Below the pieces are notes generated by a model that did no database searches, was not told where the DNA came from, and was given only the letters and a program-made list of their open reading frames with translations. From positions 62,387-126,386 of the forward strand of contig NZ_NGVR01000009.1 of NCBI RefSeq assembly GCF_002777965.1: a DNA stretch of 64,000 nucleotides, written 5' to 3'. The stretch comes from Proteus columbae (GTDB lineage Bacteria > Pseudomonadota > Gammaproteobacteria > Enterobacterales > Enterobacteriaceae). The position numbers were made by a program, and so were the translations under genes. This document shows, in pieces, positions 21,687 through 31,015 of this stretch. Within the stretch, counting starts at the first letter, position 1. Every line of letters starts with the position of its first letter.

Positions 21687-22334
21687 ATGGGCAAAATAGT
21701 GTTTAATTATTTATTAAAGCGTCTCGCTTTATTTTTATGTGCAGCAGTGTTAATCGCTATCACTACGGGATTTATTTTTCTTGATATTTTGGTTCTTGAT
21801 AATGGTATTTCTGAAACGTCGATAACTGAATTAGGTCAAGAAATTATTGTTGCCATTATTTGTTTATTCTTTTTTGTTAAAGCTTGCCAAAGAAGTGAAC
21901 AACAGGGCGCGTTCACGCTTATTTTGGGCTTTTTCTTGTGTATTTTAATTCGCGAGTTAGACGGTGTATTTGATCAGATTGCACACGGATCTTGGGTTTG
22001 GTTTGCTCTAACGGTAACGTTTATTTGTATTGCTATTGCCATTAGAGAAGGAAAGAAAACGTTAAAAGGTTTAATTCACTTTATTACTCATCCAAGCCAT
22101 GGAATGTTAGTTGCTGGTTTATTATGTGTTTTACTGTTCTCTCGTTTATTTGGCATGGGAATACTTTGGCATAAATTATTAGGTGAGGATTATAACCGCG
22201 CTGTTAAAAACATGGTGGAAGAGGGCTGTGAATTATTTGGTTATACGCTCTGTTTAATTAGTGTTATTTGGTACGGTTTTTCTGCTAAAGATCATGTTAT
22301 TCCTGCCACGATTGAAAATAAATATCGATCATAA
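21687..22334 (+). CDS. Unidentified polytopic membrane protein
   Basis: A 215-residue protein that I do not recognise. Hydrophobic segments lie at about 13-35, 51-67, 75-90, 103-119, 138-158 and 182-198, so about six helices. Charged residues sit at or near membrane edges: Glu52, Arg89-Glu90, Asp92, Asp96, His100, His138 and the Glu178-Glu179/Glu182 cluster in NMVEEGCELFGYTL. No signal peptide or known motif is evident. It stands alone after glnB, faces hmp convergently, and ends before a symmetrical terminator. It is not part of the E. coli gene order here. Coding potential is good but function is open. Confidence 0.8.
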   Translation: MGKIVFNYLLKRLALFLCAAVLIAITTGFIFLDILVLDNGISETSITELGQEIIVAIICLFFFVKACQRSEQQGAFTLILGFFLCILIRELDGVFDQIAHGSWVWFALTVTFICIAIAIREGKKTLKGLIHFITHPSHGMLVAGLLCVLLFSRLFGMGILWHKLLGEDYNRAVKNMVEEGCELFGYTLCLISVIWYGFSAKDHVIPATIENKYRS

Positions 22335-22356
22335 AAAGGCAGTGAAATAACCAATA

Positions 22357-22393
22357 AAAGCGCTGATAAATATAACTCTATCAGCGCTTTTTT
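22357..22393. terminator. Bidirectional terminator between membrane gene and hmp
   Basis: AAAAGCGCTGATA (22357-22369) pairs with TATCAGCGCTTTT (22379-22391). A-rich and T-rich flanks on either side let it act on both converging transcripts. Confidence 0.88.
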
Positions 22394-22428
22394 ATTCAAT
22401 CTACATTTGGACGTTAATGAAAGTATTT

Positions 22429-23628
22429 TTACTGTAAATCTTGTGTAATAACAGCATGAGGACCAAAGCATTCATAATGAAGTTTTTCACTATTAATACC
22501 TAATTCAATAAGTTGCTTAGCAACAGATTGCATAAAAGGTAATGGGCCACAAAAATAGAAATGCATATCAGGAATAGTTAGCCAATCTTCAACTTGTTTT
22601 AATGTCATTAAGCCTTCGAATTGATAATCTTTATTTTGTACGTCTTCAGTACGTGGCGTGCGATACCATATCGCTTGTTGATAATGTGAAAGTTGATTGC
22701 CAGCTTGATTAACTTCATCTTTAAAAGCATGGACACCACCATGTTCAGCCGCATGTAACCAATTAATATTAGCTTGATGAGTTGAAAGCGTGTGTAACAT
22801 AGACAGCATTGGTGTAAAACCCACACCTGCTGAAATTAAGGTTACTGGTGTTGTTGGTGACACATCTAAATAGAAATCGCCCCCTGGTGCGGCAACTTGT
22901 AAAGTATCACCTTCTTGAATATGGTCATGAAGAAAATTCGATAAAATACCTTTATCTTCGCGTTTTACTGCGATGCGATAGGTTTTATTATTTGAAGATT
23001 GAGTTAATGAATATTGACGTATTTCTTGGTTTTCAAGATGTTCATCACGGATATAAATACTTAAATATTGTCCTGCTTGATAAGGAGTAACAGCAAGTCC
23101 ATCTTCAGGCTCTAATTCAAAACTGGTAATTACATCACTTTGTTTTATTTTATGTTTAACTTTAAAGTTTCGTAATCCTCTCCAACCTCCGTTTGTTTGT
23201 TCTTTTTGTTGATAAATTTGCTCTTCGCGATTGATAAAGACATCAGCCAATATTTGATAAGCCGCCCCCCAAGCATCTAACACTTCTTGCCCAGGACTAA
23301 ACATCTCATCAATTGTTGCTAATAAATTTTCACCGACGATGGGATAGTGTTCAGGAAGAATATTTAAACTGACGTGTTTTTGTGCGATTTTTTCAACGGC
23401 AGGCAAAATGGTGGCTAAGTTTTCAATATTCGTTGCATAAGCGCATATCGCATTAAATAAGGCTTCACGTTGTGCACCACTGCTTTGATGGCTCATGGTG
23501 AAAATATCTTTTAACTCTGGATGGCGAGAAAACATTCGATCATAAAAATGGGCGGTTAATGCAGGGCCTGTTTTAGCAATGAGAGGAATTGTTGATTTAA
23601 TTGTCGCGATAGTTTGTGCATCTAACAT
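22429..23628 (-). CDS. hmp: Flavohemoglobin, nitric oxide dioxygenase
   Basis: Oxidises NO to nitrate with O2 and NADPH. Of 399 residues, the globin domain (about 1-138) has Tyr29 at the distal side and the proximal haem ligand His85 (KHVSLNI). The FAD-binding part has RQYSLT, and the NAD-binding part has [17 protein letters not shown] and [11 protein letters not shown]. It is divergent from glyA, as in E. coli. A well-formed NsrR site lies about 40-65 bases before its start, which fits NO-induced derepression. Confidence 0.97.
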   Translation of the reverse strand: MLDAQTIATIKSTIPLIAKTGPALTAHFYDRMFSRHPELKDIFTMSHQSSGAQREALFNAICAYATNIENLATILPAVEKIAQKHVSLNILPEHYPIVGENLLATIDEMFSPGQEVLDAWGAAYQILADVFINREEQIYQQKEQTNGGWRGLRNFKVKHKIKQSDVITSFELEPEDGLAVTPYQAGQYLSIYIRDEHLENQEIRQYSLTQSSNNKTYRIAVKREDKGILSNFLHDHIQEGDTLQVAAPGGDFYLDVSPTTPVTLISAGVGFTPMLSMLHTLSTHQANINWLHAAEHGGVHAFKDEVNQAGNQLSHYQQAIWYRTPRTEDVQNKDYQFEGLMTLKQVEDWLTIPDMHFYFCGPLPFMQSVAKQLIELGINSEKLHYECFGPHAVITQDLQ

Positions 23629-23669
23629 AATTGCTCCTGAAAAATTTTCAGTTTATTGTGAATTTTTAT

Positions 23670-23692
23670 AAATTGCATTTTATATGCAACTT
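23670..23692 (-). promoter_or_regulatory. NsrR operator upstream of hmp
   Basis: The two 11-base arms AAATTGCATTT (23670-23680) and ATATGCAACTT (23682-23692), one base apart, match the 11-1-11 NsrR palindrome with half-site AANATGCATTT. The position just before hmp is the classical one for this NO-sensing repressor. Confidence 0.85.
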
Positions 23693-23866
23693 ATCTCTTT
23701 TTGAGTATTTTGTAAATCTCCGTTTTTATTTTTTAACAAAAAATCTCAATTCTTAGAGAATGATGCGGGGTGTTTGCAAAATAAAGCGAGATGCACCTCA
23801 AAAAGAGGAATAAGCACAGGATAAAATGAGGTTGTTAAAAAGTAATAATGTGCTGTTATAGTTGGT

Positions 23867-23882
23867 TGGCAAACGATTGCGT
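23867..23882 (+). promoter_or_regulatory. PurR operator upstream of glyA
   Basis: TGGCAAACGATTGCGT matches the PurR palindrome ACGCAAACGTTTGCGT at 13 of 16 bases, with the central CAAACG and right arm TTGCGT intact. PurR control of glyA is known in E. coli. The site is about 115 bases before the glyA start. Confidence 0.75.
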
Positions 23883-23906
23883 ATTTTTTTATTAGGGGCT
23901 ATCTCA

Positions 23907-24008
23907 ATGAAGAAAAAGAGTTTACACTGTATGCCATTCTTTCTCCCGCATGGGAGTTTGTCTTTAGTGAAGTTAGCTGAGTCAGGAGATGTGAATGTTA
24001 AAACGTGA
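23907..24008 (+). CDS. Possible 33-codon upstream ORF overlapping the glyA start
   Basis: An ATG at 23907 has AGGGG at 23894-23898, eight bases away. The frame runs 33 codons ([16 protein letters not shown]...), fills the glyA leader and stops at 24006-24008, 14 bases inside glyA in another frame. A small hairpin, CTCCC-GCAT-GGGAG (23943-23956), lies within it. It may be a translated leader that couples to or attenuates glyA, or it may be chance. No family is recognised. Confidence 0.35.
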   Translation: MKKKSLHCMPFFLPHGSLSLVKLAESGDVNVKT

Positions 24009-25248
24009 AATGAATATTGCTGATTACGATCCAGAATTATGGAATGCAATGGAAGGTGAAGTGACTCGTCAAGAAGAGCACATCGAACTTATTGCTTCTG
24101 AAAACTATACCAGCCCTCGTGTTATGCAGGCGCAGGGATCTCAGCTGACAAATAAATATGCTGAAGGCTATCCGGGTAAACGTTACTACGGTGGTTGTGA
24201 GTATGTGGATGTTGTAGAGCAACTGGCTATCGATCGTGCAAAAGCATTATTTGGTGCAGATTACGCTAACGTACAGCCTCACTCAGGCTCTCAAGCGAAT
24301 GCCGCTGTCTATATGGCATTATTAAAACCAGGTGATACTGTTTTAGGTATGAACCTAGCGCAAGGCGGTCACTTAACTCATGGTTCACCAGTTAACTTTT
24401 CTGGTAAACTGTATAACATCGTACCTTATGGTATTGATGAATCAGGTAAAATTGATTACGAAGATATCGCTATTCAGGCCAAAAAACATCAACCAAAAAT
24501 GATCATCGGTGGATTCTCCGCTTATTCTGGTCTGGTTGATTGGGCTAAAATGCGTGAAATTGCAGACAGCATTGGTGCATTCTTATTTGTTGATATGGCA
24601 CACGTAGCAGGTATGGTTGCAGCAGGTGTTTATCCTAACCCAGTTCCTCATGCTCATGTTGTTACAACAACCACCCACAAAACCTTAGCAGGCCCACGCG
24701 GTGGTCTTATTCTTGCTAAAGGTGGCGATGAAGAGTTTTATAAAAAGCTGAACTCTGCTGTATTCCCAGGCTCTCAAGGTGGCCCTTTAATGCATGTTAT
24801 TGCAGGTAAAGCGGTTGCATTAAAAGAAGCTATGGAACCAGAATTTAAAGTTTATCAGCAACAAGTTGCTAAAAACTCGAAAGCAATGGTAGAAGTTTTC
24901 TTAGATCGCGGTTATAAAGTAGTGTCTGGCGGAACTGAAAACCACCTGTTTTTATTAGATTTAGTTGATAAAGATATTACAGGTAAAGATGCAGATGCAG
25001 CACTGGGTCGTGCAAATATCACTGTTAACAAAAACAGCGTACCAAATGATCCACGTAGCCCATTTGTAACTTCTGGTGTTCGTATCGGTTCTCCTGCGAT
25101 TACGCGTCGTGGTTTTAAAGAGGCGGAAGCTCGTGAATTAGCCGGTTGGATGTGTGATGTCCTTGATAATATCAATGATGAAGCGAACATTGAGAAAGTG
25201 AAACAAAAAGTCTTGGATATCTGCGCTAAATTTCCAGTTTACGCATAA
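23995..25248 (+). CDS. glyA: Serine hydroxymethyltransferase
   Basis: PLP enzyme that converts serine and tetrahydrofolate to glycine and 5,10-methylene-THF, the main source of one-carbon units. It has 417 residues, like E. coli GlyA. The N-terminus [16 protein letters not shown] fixes the start. The PLP lysine is in [15 protein letters not shown], and [15 protein letters not shown] and QPHSGSQAN are active-site motifs. GGAG precedes the ATG. A PurR site lies upstream and a terminator downstream. Confidence 0.98.
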   Translation: MLKREMNIADYDPELWNAMEGEVTRQEEHIELIASENYTSPRVMQAQGSQLTNKYAEGYPGKRYYGGCEYVDVVEQLAIDRAKALFGADYANVQPHSGSQANAAVYMALLKPGDTVLGMNLAQGGHLTHGSPVNFSGKLYNIVPYGIDESGKIDYEDIAIQAKKHQPKMIIGGFSAYSGLVDWAKMREIADSIGAFLFVDMAHVAGMVAAGVYPNPVPHAHVVTTTTHKTLAGPRGGLILAKGGDEEFYKKLNSAVFPGSQGGPLMHVIAGKAVALKEAMEPEFKVYQQQVAKNSKAMVEVFLDRGYKVVSGGTENHLFLLDLVDKDITGKDADAALGRANITVNKNSVPNDPRSPFVTSGVRIGSPAITRRGFKEAEARELAGWMCDVLDNINDEANIEKVKQKVLDICAKFPVYA

Positions 25249-25282
25249 GTTTGTAACGATATAATAAAACCCGTTGTACAAG

Positions 25283-25317
25283 CCCGCTTCGAGAACTTGT
25301 TCTTGGCGGGTTTTTTT
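25283..25317 (+). terminator. glyA intrinsic terminator
   Basis: CCCGC and GCGGG arms with an inner AGAA/TTCT stem form a hairpin followed by seven T's (25311-25317). Confidence 0.85.
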
Positions 25318-25340
25318 GCATCTTAAAAATGGGGGATTAG

Positions 25341-26495
25341 ATGGTTATTCCATCAACATTGTGGCTTGCCTTAGATTATTTTACCTATTTCTTTTCATAC
25401 GGCATCTTTTTACCTTTTTGGTCTATATGGCTAAAAGGAGAGGGTGTCGATCCGGCAATGATAGGTCTGTTATTAGGTGTAGGTTTAACCGCACGTTTTG
25501 TTGGTAGCCTAATTTTAACGCCTGCGGTAAAGGATCCGTCAAAACTTATCACTGCATTGAGATTATTTGCTTTTCTCTCATTACTTTTTACTGTTGCATT
25601 TATTATGGGTAGCCATTGGGCATGGTTATTCTTTGTGATGACAGGGTTTAACGTTTTCTTTTCACCTATGGTGCCTTTAGGGGATTCTCTAGCAGGAACG
25701 TGGCAAAAACAGTTTCCTTTTGATTATGGAAAAATCCGCGTTTGGGGTTCAATCGCTTTTATTATTAGTTCATCATTGCTGGGTGTTTTAATTGATGCTT
25801 TTGGGCATCCCATTATTCTTTATGGATTGATTGCCAGTACTTTTGCACTATTCCTAACATCTATGCTTCGCCCTAAAGTCATGCCACAGGGTAAAGTGAA
25901 AAAAGCAGAACACAGTAATGTATCCTTTATGAAACTCATTTCAGATGGGCCAGTTTGGCGTTTTCTGTTATGTGTCTCTTTACTGCAAGGTGCACACGCA
26001 GCTTATTATGGTTTTAGCGCACTTTATTGGGAAAAAGCAGGGTATGACACCGCAACAATCGGCTACCTTTGGTCATTAGGTGTGGTTTCAGAAGTGGTTG
26101 TTTTTATGCTGAGCCATCGTTTATTCCGTCGTTGGAGCGCAAGAAATCTACTCTTACTTTCTGCTTTTGCAGGGCTTTTACGTTGGGGGTTGATGGGGAG
26201 TTTTACCGCATTACCCGCGCTTATTGTTGTTCAAATCTTACATAGTGGTACGTTTACAGTGTGCCATTTAGCCGCTATGCGCTTTATTAGTGCACGTCAA
26301 GAGCATGAAATTATTCGCTTGCAAGCCGTTTATTCTGCTTTAGCAATGGGAGGAAGTATTGCGATTATGACGATAGTTTCAGGCTGGCTATATGAGAAAC
26401 TGCCAAATCAAGAATCATTAATTTTCTGGTTAATGGCGGCGTTAACTATTCCTGCGATGTTTATAAGACCTCAAGTTAAACCTCAAAATAGTTAG
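25341..26495 (+). CDS. hcaT: MFS transporter, HcaT (phenylpropionate permease) family
   Basis: Twelve-helix major facilitator of 384 residues, closely similar to E. coli HcaT from the N-terminal WLALDYFTYFFSYGIFLPFWSIWLK to LLQGAHAAYYGFSALYWEKAGY and FTVCHLAAMRFISARQ. E. coli HcaT is predicted to import 3-phenylpropionate, but no hca dioxygenase genes are present here, so the substrate may differ. GGGGG lies before the ATG at 25341. The gene is flanked by terminators on both sides and so is transcribed alone. Confidence 0.88.
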   Translation: MVIPSTLWLALDYFTYFFSYGIFLPFWSIWLKGEGVDPAMIGLLLGVGLTARFVGSLILTPAVKDPSKLITALRLFAFLSLLFTVAFIMGSHWAWLFFVMTGFNVFFSPMVPLGDSLAGTWQKQFPFDYGKIRVWGSIAFIISSSLLGVLIDAFGHPIILYGLIASTFALFLTSMLRPKVMPQGKVKKAEHSNVSFMKLISDGPVWRFLLCVSLLQGAHAAYYGFSALYWEKAGYDTATIGYLWSLGVVSEVVVFMLSHRLFRRWSARNLLLLSAFAGLLRWGLMGSFTALPALIVVQILHSGTFTVCHLAAMRFISARQEHEIIRLQAVYSALAMGGSIAIMTIVSGWLYEKLPNQESLIFWLMAALTIPAMFIRPQVKPQNS

Positions 26496-26521
26496 TTTGT
26501 TCTGCATTAAAAAGTGCAATA

Positions 26522-26549
26522 AAAAAGACCATAATATTATGGTCTTTTT
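26522..26549. terminator. Bidirectional terminator between hcaT and suhB
   Basis: A perfect 14+14 base palindrome (26522-26535 with 26536-26549, core GACCATAAT) with A-rich left and T-rich right ends. It serves both converging genes. Confidence 0.92.
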
Positions 26550-26578
26550 CTTTTATATTTTTATTCGTATCTACGGAA

Positions 26579-27382
26579 TTAACGTTTTAATGCATCTGTT
26601 AATTCGCTACGAATTTCAGCGAGTAATGCTCTAACAACACGAGGGTTACCAGCAACAATATTACCTGTTTGTAGGTAGCCATGGTTACCTGTAAAGTCAG
26701 AAACAATAGCACCTGCTTCACGAGCGATTAATTCGCCACCTAAGAAATCCCAAGGTTTTAAACCAATTTCAAAGAAACCATCAACACGACCAGCGGCAAC
26801 ATAAGCTAAATCTAATGCTGCTGAACCAGTGCGGCGGAAATCAGCACAAGGTACAAACAGTTTGCCTAACATGTTCATGTAAGCGGCTGAATGTTGTTTG
26901 CTTTTGAATGGAAAACCGGTCGCAAGAACAGCACCGTCTAAATCGCGAGCGTTAGAGCCACGCAGACGATAACCATTTAATTGCGCGCCTTGACCACGAA
27001 CAGCTGAGAATAATTCGTTACGCATAGGATCGTAAACAACAGCCACTTCAGTACGGCCTTTAATGCGTACAGCAATAGAAACAGAGAAGTGTGGAAAACG
27101 TTTAATGAAGTTAGTAGTGCCATCAAGTGGATCAATAACCCATTGTATGTCGTGATCTTCACCGAGTAACTCGCCACTTTCTTCCGTAATAATGGTGTGT
27201 TTTGGATAAGATTTACGGATGATTTCAATGATTGCTTGTTCTGCGTCACGGTCAACATTAGTGACAAAATCATTGGTACCTTTCTGATTAGTCTCTACAG
27301 ATTCAGGATTTTCGTAATTTTTGGCGATTAAATTACCAGCCTTACGTGCGGCACGTATGGCAATATTCAGCATCGGATGCAT
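26579..27382 (-). CDS. suhB: Inositol-1-monophosphatase SuhB
   Basis: Mg2+-dependent phosphatase that in E. coli also works in rRNA transcription antitermination and 30S maturation. The 267 residues match the E. coli length with the start MHPMLNIAIRAARKAGN at 27382, preceded by GGAAGA. A TTG 15 bases upstream is in frame but unlikely. Metal-binding motifs: ITEESGE, WVIDPLDGTTNFI and, near the C-terminus, KPWDFLGGELIAREAG. It is divergent from trmJ, as in E. coli. Confidence 0.97.
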   Translation of the reverse strand: MHPMLNIAIRAARKAGNLIAKNYENPESVETNQKGTNDFVTNVDRDAEQAIIEIIRKSYPKHTIITEESGELLGEDHDIQWVIDPLDGTTNFIKRFPHFSVSIAVRIKGRTEVAVVYDPMRNELFSAVRGQGAQLNGYRLRGSNARDLDGAVLATGFPFKSKQHSAAYMNMLGKLFVPCADFRRTGSAALDLAYVAAGRVDGFFEIGLKPWDFLGGELIAREAGAIVSDFTGNHGYLQTGNIVAGNPRVVRALLAEIRSELTDALKR

Positions 27383-27506
27383 GGTTATCTTCCACAAGAT
27401 GTTAAAGAACGGGGATAAAAAACGTGCCAGAGTATAACAGGCATTCGTGTTTCTGGCTACAATTGTGATAAAATAGATGGATCACAAAGCAATTAACAAG
27501 AAATCA

Positions 27507-28235
27507 ATGTTAGAAAATATTCGCATCATCCTTGTAGAAACCTCGCATACAGGCAATATGGGCTCTACAGCTCGAGCTATGAAAACCATGGGATTAACCA
27601 ATCTTTATTTTGTTAATCCAAAAGAAAAACCAGATTCACATTCTATTGCCCTATCAGCAGGTGCAAGTGATGTTATTGGCAATGCACATATTGTTAATAG
27701 TATCGATGAAGCGATTGAAGGTTGTGGTTTAGTTATTGGGACAAGCGCACGTAGTCGCACACTTTCTTGGCCAATGCTGGCTCCTCGTGAGTGTGGCGAA
27801 CGTTGTGTGAAAGAAGCGGCACATAAACCTGTGGCTGTTATTTTTGGGCGTGAGCGTACAGGTTTAACCAATGAAGAATTACAAAAATGTGATTTTCATC
27901 TGTATGTTCCGACTAATCCAGAATATGGTTCTTTAAATTTAGCGATGGCTGTTCAGCTTGTTAGTTATGAAATTCGTATGGCAGCACTTGCTCAAGAAGA
28001 AAAACAAGAGGAAAATAGCCCACCAGAGATTGATTATCCACCCGCAGATGATATAGAACGTTTTTACGTTCATTTAGAACAGGTGCTTAATGAATCTGGC
28101 TTTATTCGTCCTAAACATCCGGGACAAGTGATGAGCCGTTTACGCCGTCTATTTACGCGTGCGCGCCCAGAAACACAAGAGCTTCATATCTTACGTGGTA
28201 TCCTGACATCAGTTGAGAAATGGGCTAAGAAATAG
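27507..28235 (+). CDS. trmJ: tRNA (cytidine/uridine-32) 2'-O-methyltransferase
   Basis: SPOUT-class enzyme that methylates the ribose of residue 32 in several tRNAs. The 242 residues from ATG 27507 ([20 protein letters not shown]) match the E. coli start; an ATG at 27477 would add ten residues and cannot be excluded. The knot-forming motifs are [15 protein letters not shown] and [14 protein letters not shown]. It lies upstream of iscR, as in E. coli, separated by the IscR operator region. Confidence 0.94.
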   Translation: MLENIRIILVETSHTGNMGSTARAMKTMGLTNLYFVNPKEKPDSHSIALSAGASDVIGNAHIVNSIDEAIEGCGLVIGTSARSRTLSWPMLAPRECGERCVKEAAHKPVAVIFGRERTGLTNEELQKCDFHLYVPTNPEYGSLNLAMAVQLVSYEIRMAALAQEEKQEENSPPEIDYPPADDIERFYVHLEQVLNESGFIRPKHPGQVMSRLRRLFTRARPETQELHILRGILTSVEKWAKK

Positions 28236-28278
28236 AGGGCAAAGTTGATTAACTTAAGTCAACTTTTGGCTGAGTATA

Positions 28279-28328
28279 ATACTTGACTAAAACACTCGGA
28301 TAAATAGTTGACTAAATTACTCGGGAAT
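28279..28328 (+). promoter_or_regulatory. Two adjacent type 1 IscR sites at the isc promoter
   Basis: Two 25-base sites abut exactly: 28279-28303 (core CTTGACTAAAACACTCGG) and 28304-28328 (core GTTGACTAAATTACTCGGG). They match the known type 1 consensus (ATASYYGACTRWWWYAGTCRRSTAT) at about 22 and 23 of 25 positions. A TATAAT at 28275-28280 overlaps the first, so bound IscR would block the promoter. This is the standard Fe-S feedback loop. Confidence 0.9.
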
Positions 28329-28366
28329 GACACAATTTGATTATTGTTCACCACGGAGTATTTGTT

Positions 28367-28861
28367 ATGAGACTGACATCAAAAGGGCGTTACGCAGTTA
28401 CTGCAATGCTTGATGTTGCATTGCATTCACAGCAAGGTCCTGTCCCCCTCGCCGATATTTCAGAGCGTCAAGGGATTTCCCTTTCTTATCTTGAGCAGCT
28501 TTTCTCACGTTTGCGCAAAAATGAATTAGTCGCAAGTGTTCGTGGTCCTGGTGGCGGCTATTTATTAGGTCGTGATGCAGGGCAAATTTTTGTTGCTCAA
28601 GTTATTTCTGCGGTTGATGAATCTGTCGATGCTACCCGTTGTCAGGGTAACAAAGAAGGTTGTCAAGGTGGCGATCGTTGCCTGACTCATACTTTGTGGC
28701 GTGATTTAAGTGATCGTATAACCAGTTTCCTAAGCAGTATCAGCCTTGAAGAGTTAGTAAATAACGAAGAGGTTATGGATGTCGCCGATCGTCAAGACAA
28801 TGAAAAACGCCATGCTATCAATGGTCGTTTACAAGAAACCATTGTCAATATGCGAGTTTAA
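28367..28861 (+). CDS. iscR: Iron-sulfur cluster regulator IscR
   Basis: Rrf2-family repressor of 164 residues that carries a [2Fe-2S] cluster and represses the isc operon when clusters are plentiful. The start [20 protein letters not shown] at 28367 has GGAG seven bases upstream; an in-frame TTG upstream is unlikely. The winged helix contains [19 protein letters not shown]. Cluster ligands are in [17 protein letters not shown] (three Cys plus the His), with one more residue between the first two cysteines than in E. coli. Confidence 0.97.
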   Translation: MRLTSKGRYAVTAMLDVALHSQQGPVPLADISERQGISLSYLEQLFSRLRKNELVASVRGPGGGYLLGRDAGQIFVAQVISAVDESVDATRCQGNKEGCQGGDRCLTHTLWRDLSDRITSFLSSISLEELVNNEEVMDVADRQDNEKRHAINGRLQETIVNMRV

Positions 28862-28929
28862 CGGCGATCTCTAGGTAGGCAAAAACAAAATTATTAAAGA
28901 AGATCCGTCGTCTTTGGAGTTAGTGAGCA

Positions 28930-30144
28930 ATGAAATTACCCATTTATCTAGATTATTCAGCAACCACTCCTGTTGATCCACGAGTTGCTGAAAAAATGAT
29001 GCAATGCCTGACTATTGATGGCATTTTTGGTAACCCAGCCTCTCGTTCACACCGTTTTGGTTGGCAAGCAGAAGAAGCTATTGATATTGCACGTAATCAG
29101 ATTGCTGATTTAATCGGTGCAGATCCTCGTGAAATTGTATTCACATCAGGCGCAACTGAAGCTGATAACCTCGCACTAAAAGGTGTTGCTAACTTTTACC
29201 AGAAAAAAGGTAAGCACATCATCACTTCAAAAACCGAACATAAAGCCATTTTAGACACTTGTCGTCAACTTGAGCGTGAAGGTTTTGAAGTTACTTATTT
29301 AGCACCAAAAAGTGATGGTCTGATTGACCTGAAAGAGCTTGAAGAAGCGATGCGTGAAGATACTATTTTAGTTTCTATCATGCATGTAAATAACGAAATT
29401 GGTGTTGTTCAAGATATTGCTGCTATCGGTGAATTATGCCGTAGCAAAGGTATTGTTTACCACGTAGATGCAACACAAAGCGTGGGTAAATTACCGATTG
29501 ATCTCTCTAAGTTAAAAGTTGATTTACTTTCTCTTTCTGCGCATAAAGTTTACGGCCCTATGGGTATTGGTGCGCTTTATGTTCGTCGTAAACCACGCAT
29601 TCGTTTAGAAGCACAAATGCATGGTGGCGGACACGAGCGTGGTATGCGTTCAGGTACATTAGCCGTTCACCAAATAGTAGGTATGGGCGAAGCTTACCGT
29701 ATTTTGAAAGAAGAAATGGCTGATGAAACTAAACGCTTAAACGAATTACGTTTACGTTTATGGAATGGCATTAAAGATATCGAAGAAGTTTATATCAACG
29801 GTTCTTTAGAACATACTGCGCCAAATATTCTTAATGTGAGCTTTAACTATGTTGAAGGCGAATCATTAATGATGGCACTGAAAGATCTTGCTGTATCTTC
29901 AGGCTCTGCCTGTACTTCAGCAAGTTTAGAACCTTCTTATGTACTGCGTGCTTTAGGTTTAACTGATGAACTTGCACACAGTTCTATTCGCTTCTCGCTG
30001 GGTCGTTTTACCACAGAAGAAGAGATAGATTATGCAATTGAACAAATCCACAGTGCAATTGGTCGCTTACGTGATCTTTCTCCACTTTGGGATATGCATA
30101 AACAAGGTGTTGATATCAACAGTATCGAATGGTCTCACCATTAA
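28930..30144 (+). CDS. iscS: Cysteine desulfurase IscS
   Basis: PLP enzyme that takes sulfur from cysteine for Fe-S clusters, thiamine and tRNA thiolation. It has 404 residues. The PLP lysine is in [13 protein letters not shown], and the catalytic Cys328 is in [13 protein letters not shown]. The N-terminus [19 protein letters not shown] is typical. It follows iscR by 68 bases and precedes iscU by 24 in the cluster. Confidence 0.98.
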   Translation: MKLPIYLDYSATTPVDPRVAEKMMQCLTIDGIFGNPASRSHRFGWQAEEAIDIARNQIADLIGADPREIVFTSGATEADNLALKGVANFYQKKGKHIITSKTEHKAILDTCRQLEREGFEVTYLAPKSDGLIDLKELEEAMREDTILVSIMHVNNEIGVVQDIAAIGELCRSKGIVYHVDATQSVGKLPIDLSKLKVDLLSLSAHKVYGPMGIGALYVRRKPRIRLEAQMHGGGHERGMRSGTLAVHQIVGMGEAYRILKEEMADETKRLNELRLRLWNGIKDIEEVYINGSLEHTAPNILNVSFNYVEGESLMMALKDLAVSSGSACTSASLEPSYVLRALGLTDELAHSSIRFSLGRFTTEEEIDYAIEQIHSAIGRLRDLSPLWDMHKQGVDINSIEWSHH

Positions 30145-30168
30145 TCAGACGTTTTCAGGAGTTAAATC

Positions 30169-30555
30169 ATGGCTTATAGCGATAAAGTAATTGATCATTA
30201 TGAAAACCCTCGTAATGTGGGATCATTTGATAATAATGACCCTACAGTAGGGAGTGGTATGGTTGGCGCACCAGCTTGTGGTGACGTTATGAAACTGCAA
30301 ATCAAAGTTGATGATAATGGCGTAATTGAAGATGCGCGTTTTAAAACTTATGGTTGTGGTTCAGCGATTGCATCAAGTTCACTGGTAACAGAATGGATGA
30401 AAGGCAAAACATTAGATGAAGCCGAATCTATTAAGAACACAGCAATTGCAGAAGAATTAGAATTACCACCAGTGAAAATTCACTGCTCAATTCTTGCAGA
30501 AGATGCAATAAAAGCAGCGATTGCAGACTATAAAAGCAAACGCCAAGGCAAGTAA
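30169..30555 (+). CDS. iscU: Fe-S cluster scaffold IscU
   Basis: Scaffold of 128 residues on which clusters are assembled from IscS sulfur before transfer by HscA/HscB. Three conserved cysteines are in VGAPACGDV, YGCGSAIASSS and KIHCSILAEDAI, and the HscA recognition motif LPPVK lies just before the last. A hairpin sits between this gene and iscA. Confidence 0.98.
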   Translation: MAYSDKVIDHYENPRNVGSFDNNDPTVGSGMVGAPACGDVMKLQIKVDDNGVIEDARFKTYGCGSAIASSSLVTEWMKGKTLDEAESIKNTAIAEELELPPVKIHCSILAEDAIKAAIADYKSKRQGK

Positions 30556-30586
30556 TTGTCTTTTATAATAAAAAAATAAAATATTG

Positions 30587-30616
30587 GCGGATGCTGAAAC
30601 TTTTTTCAGTATCCGC
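30587..30616 (+). terminator. Intra-operon hairpin between iscU and iscA
   Basis: GCGGATGCTGAA (30587-30598) pairs with TTCAGTATCCGC (30605-30616) in a 12-bp stem with one G-U pair, followed by TTTCGTTCTTT. It could be a partial terminator or a stem that protects the upstream mRNA. Confidence 0.65.
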
Positions 30617-30643
30617 TTTCGTTCTTTATGAGTGAGGTGTGCC

Positions 30644-30967
30644 ATGTCAATTTCCCTTACAGAATCCGCCGCTAATCGTGTTCGCTCTTTCCTCTCTAAC
30701 CGCGGAAAAGGTGAAGGTTTACGTCTAGGCGTAAGAACATCAGGTTGTTCTGGAATGGCTTATATTCTTGAGTTTGCTGATGTTATCAATGACGAAGATA
30801 CTGTTTTTGAAGACAAAGGTGTGAAAGTTATCGTTGATGGTAAAAGCATGGTCTATTTAGATGGAACAGAGCTTGATTTCGTCAAAGAAGGATTAAACGA
30901 AGGCTTCAAATTTAACAACCCCAATGTATCGAATGAATGTGGTTGTGGTGAGAGCTTCACTGTGTGA
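30644..30967 (+). CDS. iscA: A-type Fe-S carrier IscA
   Basis: Carrier of 107 residues that passes Fe-S clusters to targets. The conserved cysteines are in TSGCSGMAY and the C-terminal CGCGESF. The ATG at 30644 has GAGG at a good distance and gives [13 protein letters not shown] as in E. coli; an in-frame GTG at 30632 is less likely. It lies after the hairpin that follows iscU and before hscB. Confidence 0.97.
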   Translation: MSISLTESAANRVRSFLSNRGKGEGLRLGVRTSGCSGMAYILEFADVINDEDTVFEDKGVKVIVDGKSMVYLDGTELDFVKEGLNEGFKFNNPNVSNECGCGESFTV

Positions 30968-31015
30968 TTTGTGTTAAAACACAGTATTAACGTTAATTAA
31001 TCCAAGAGTAGATGT

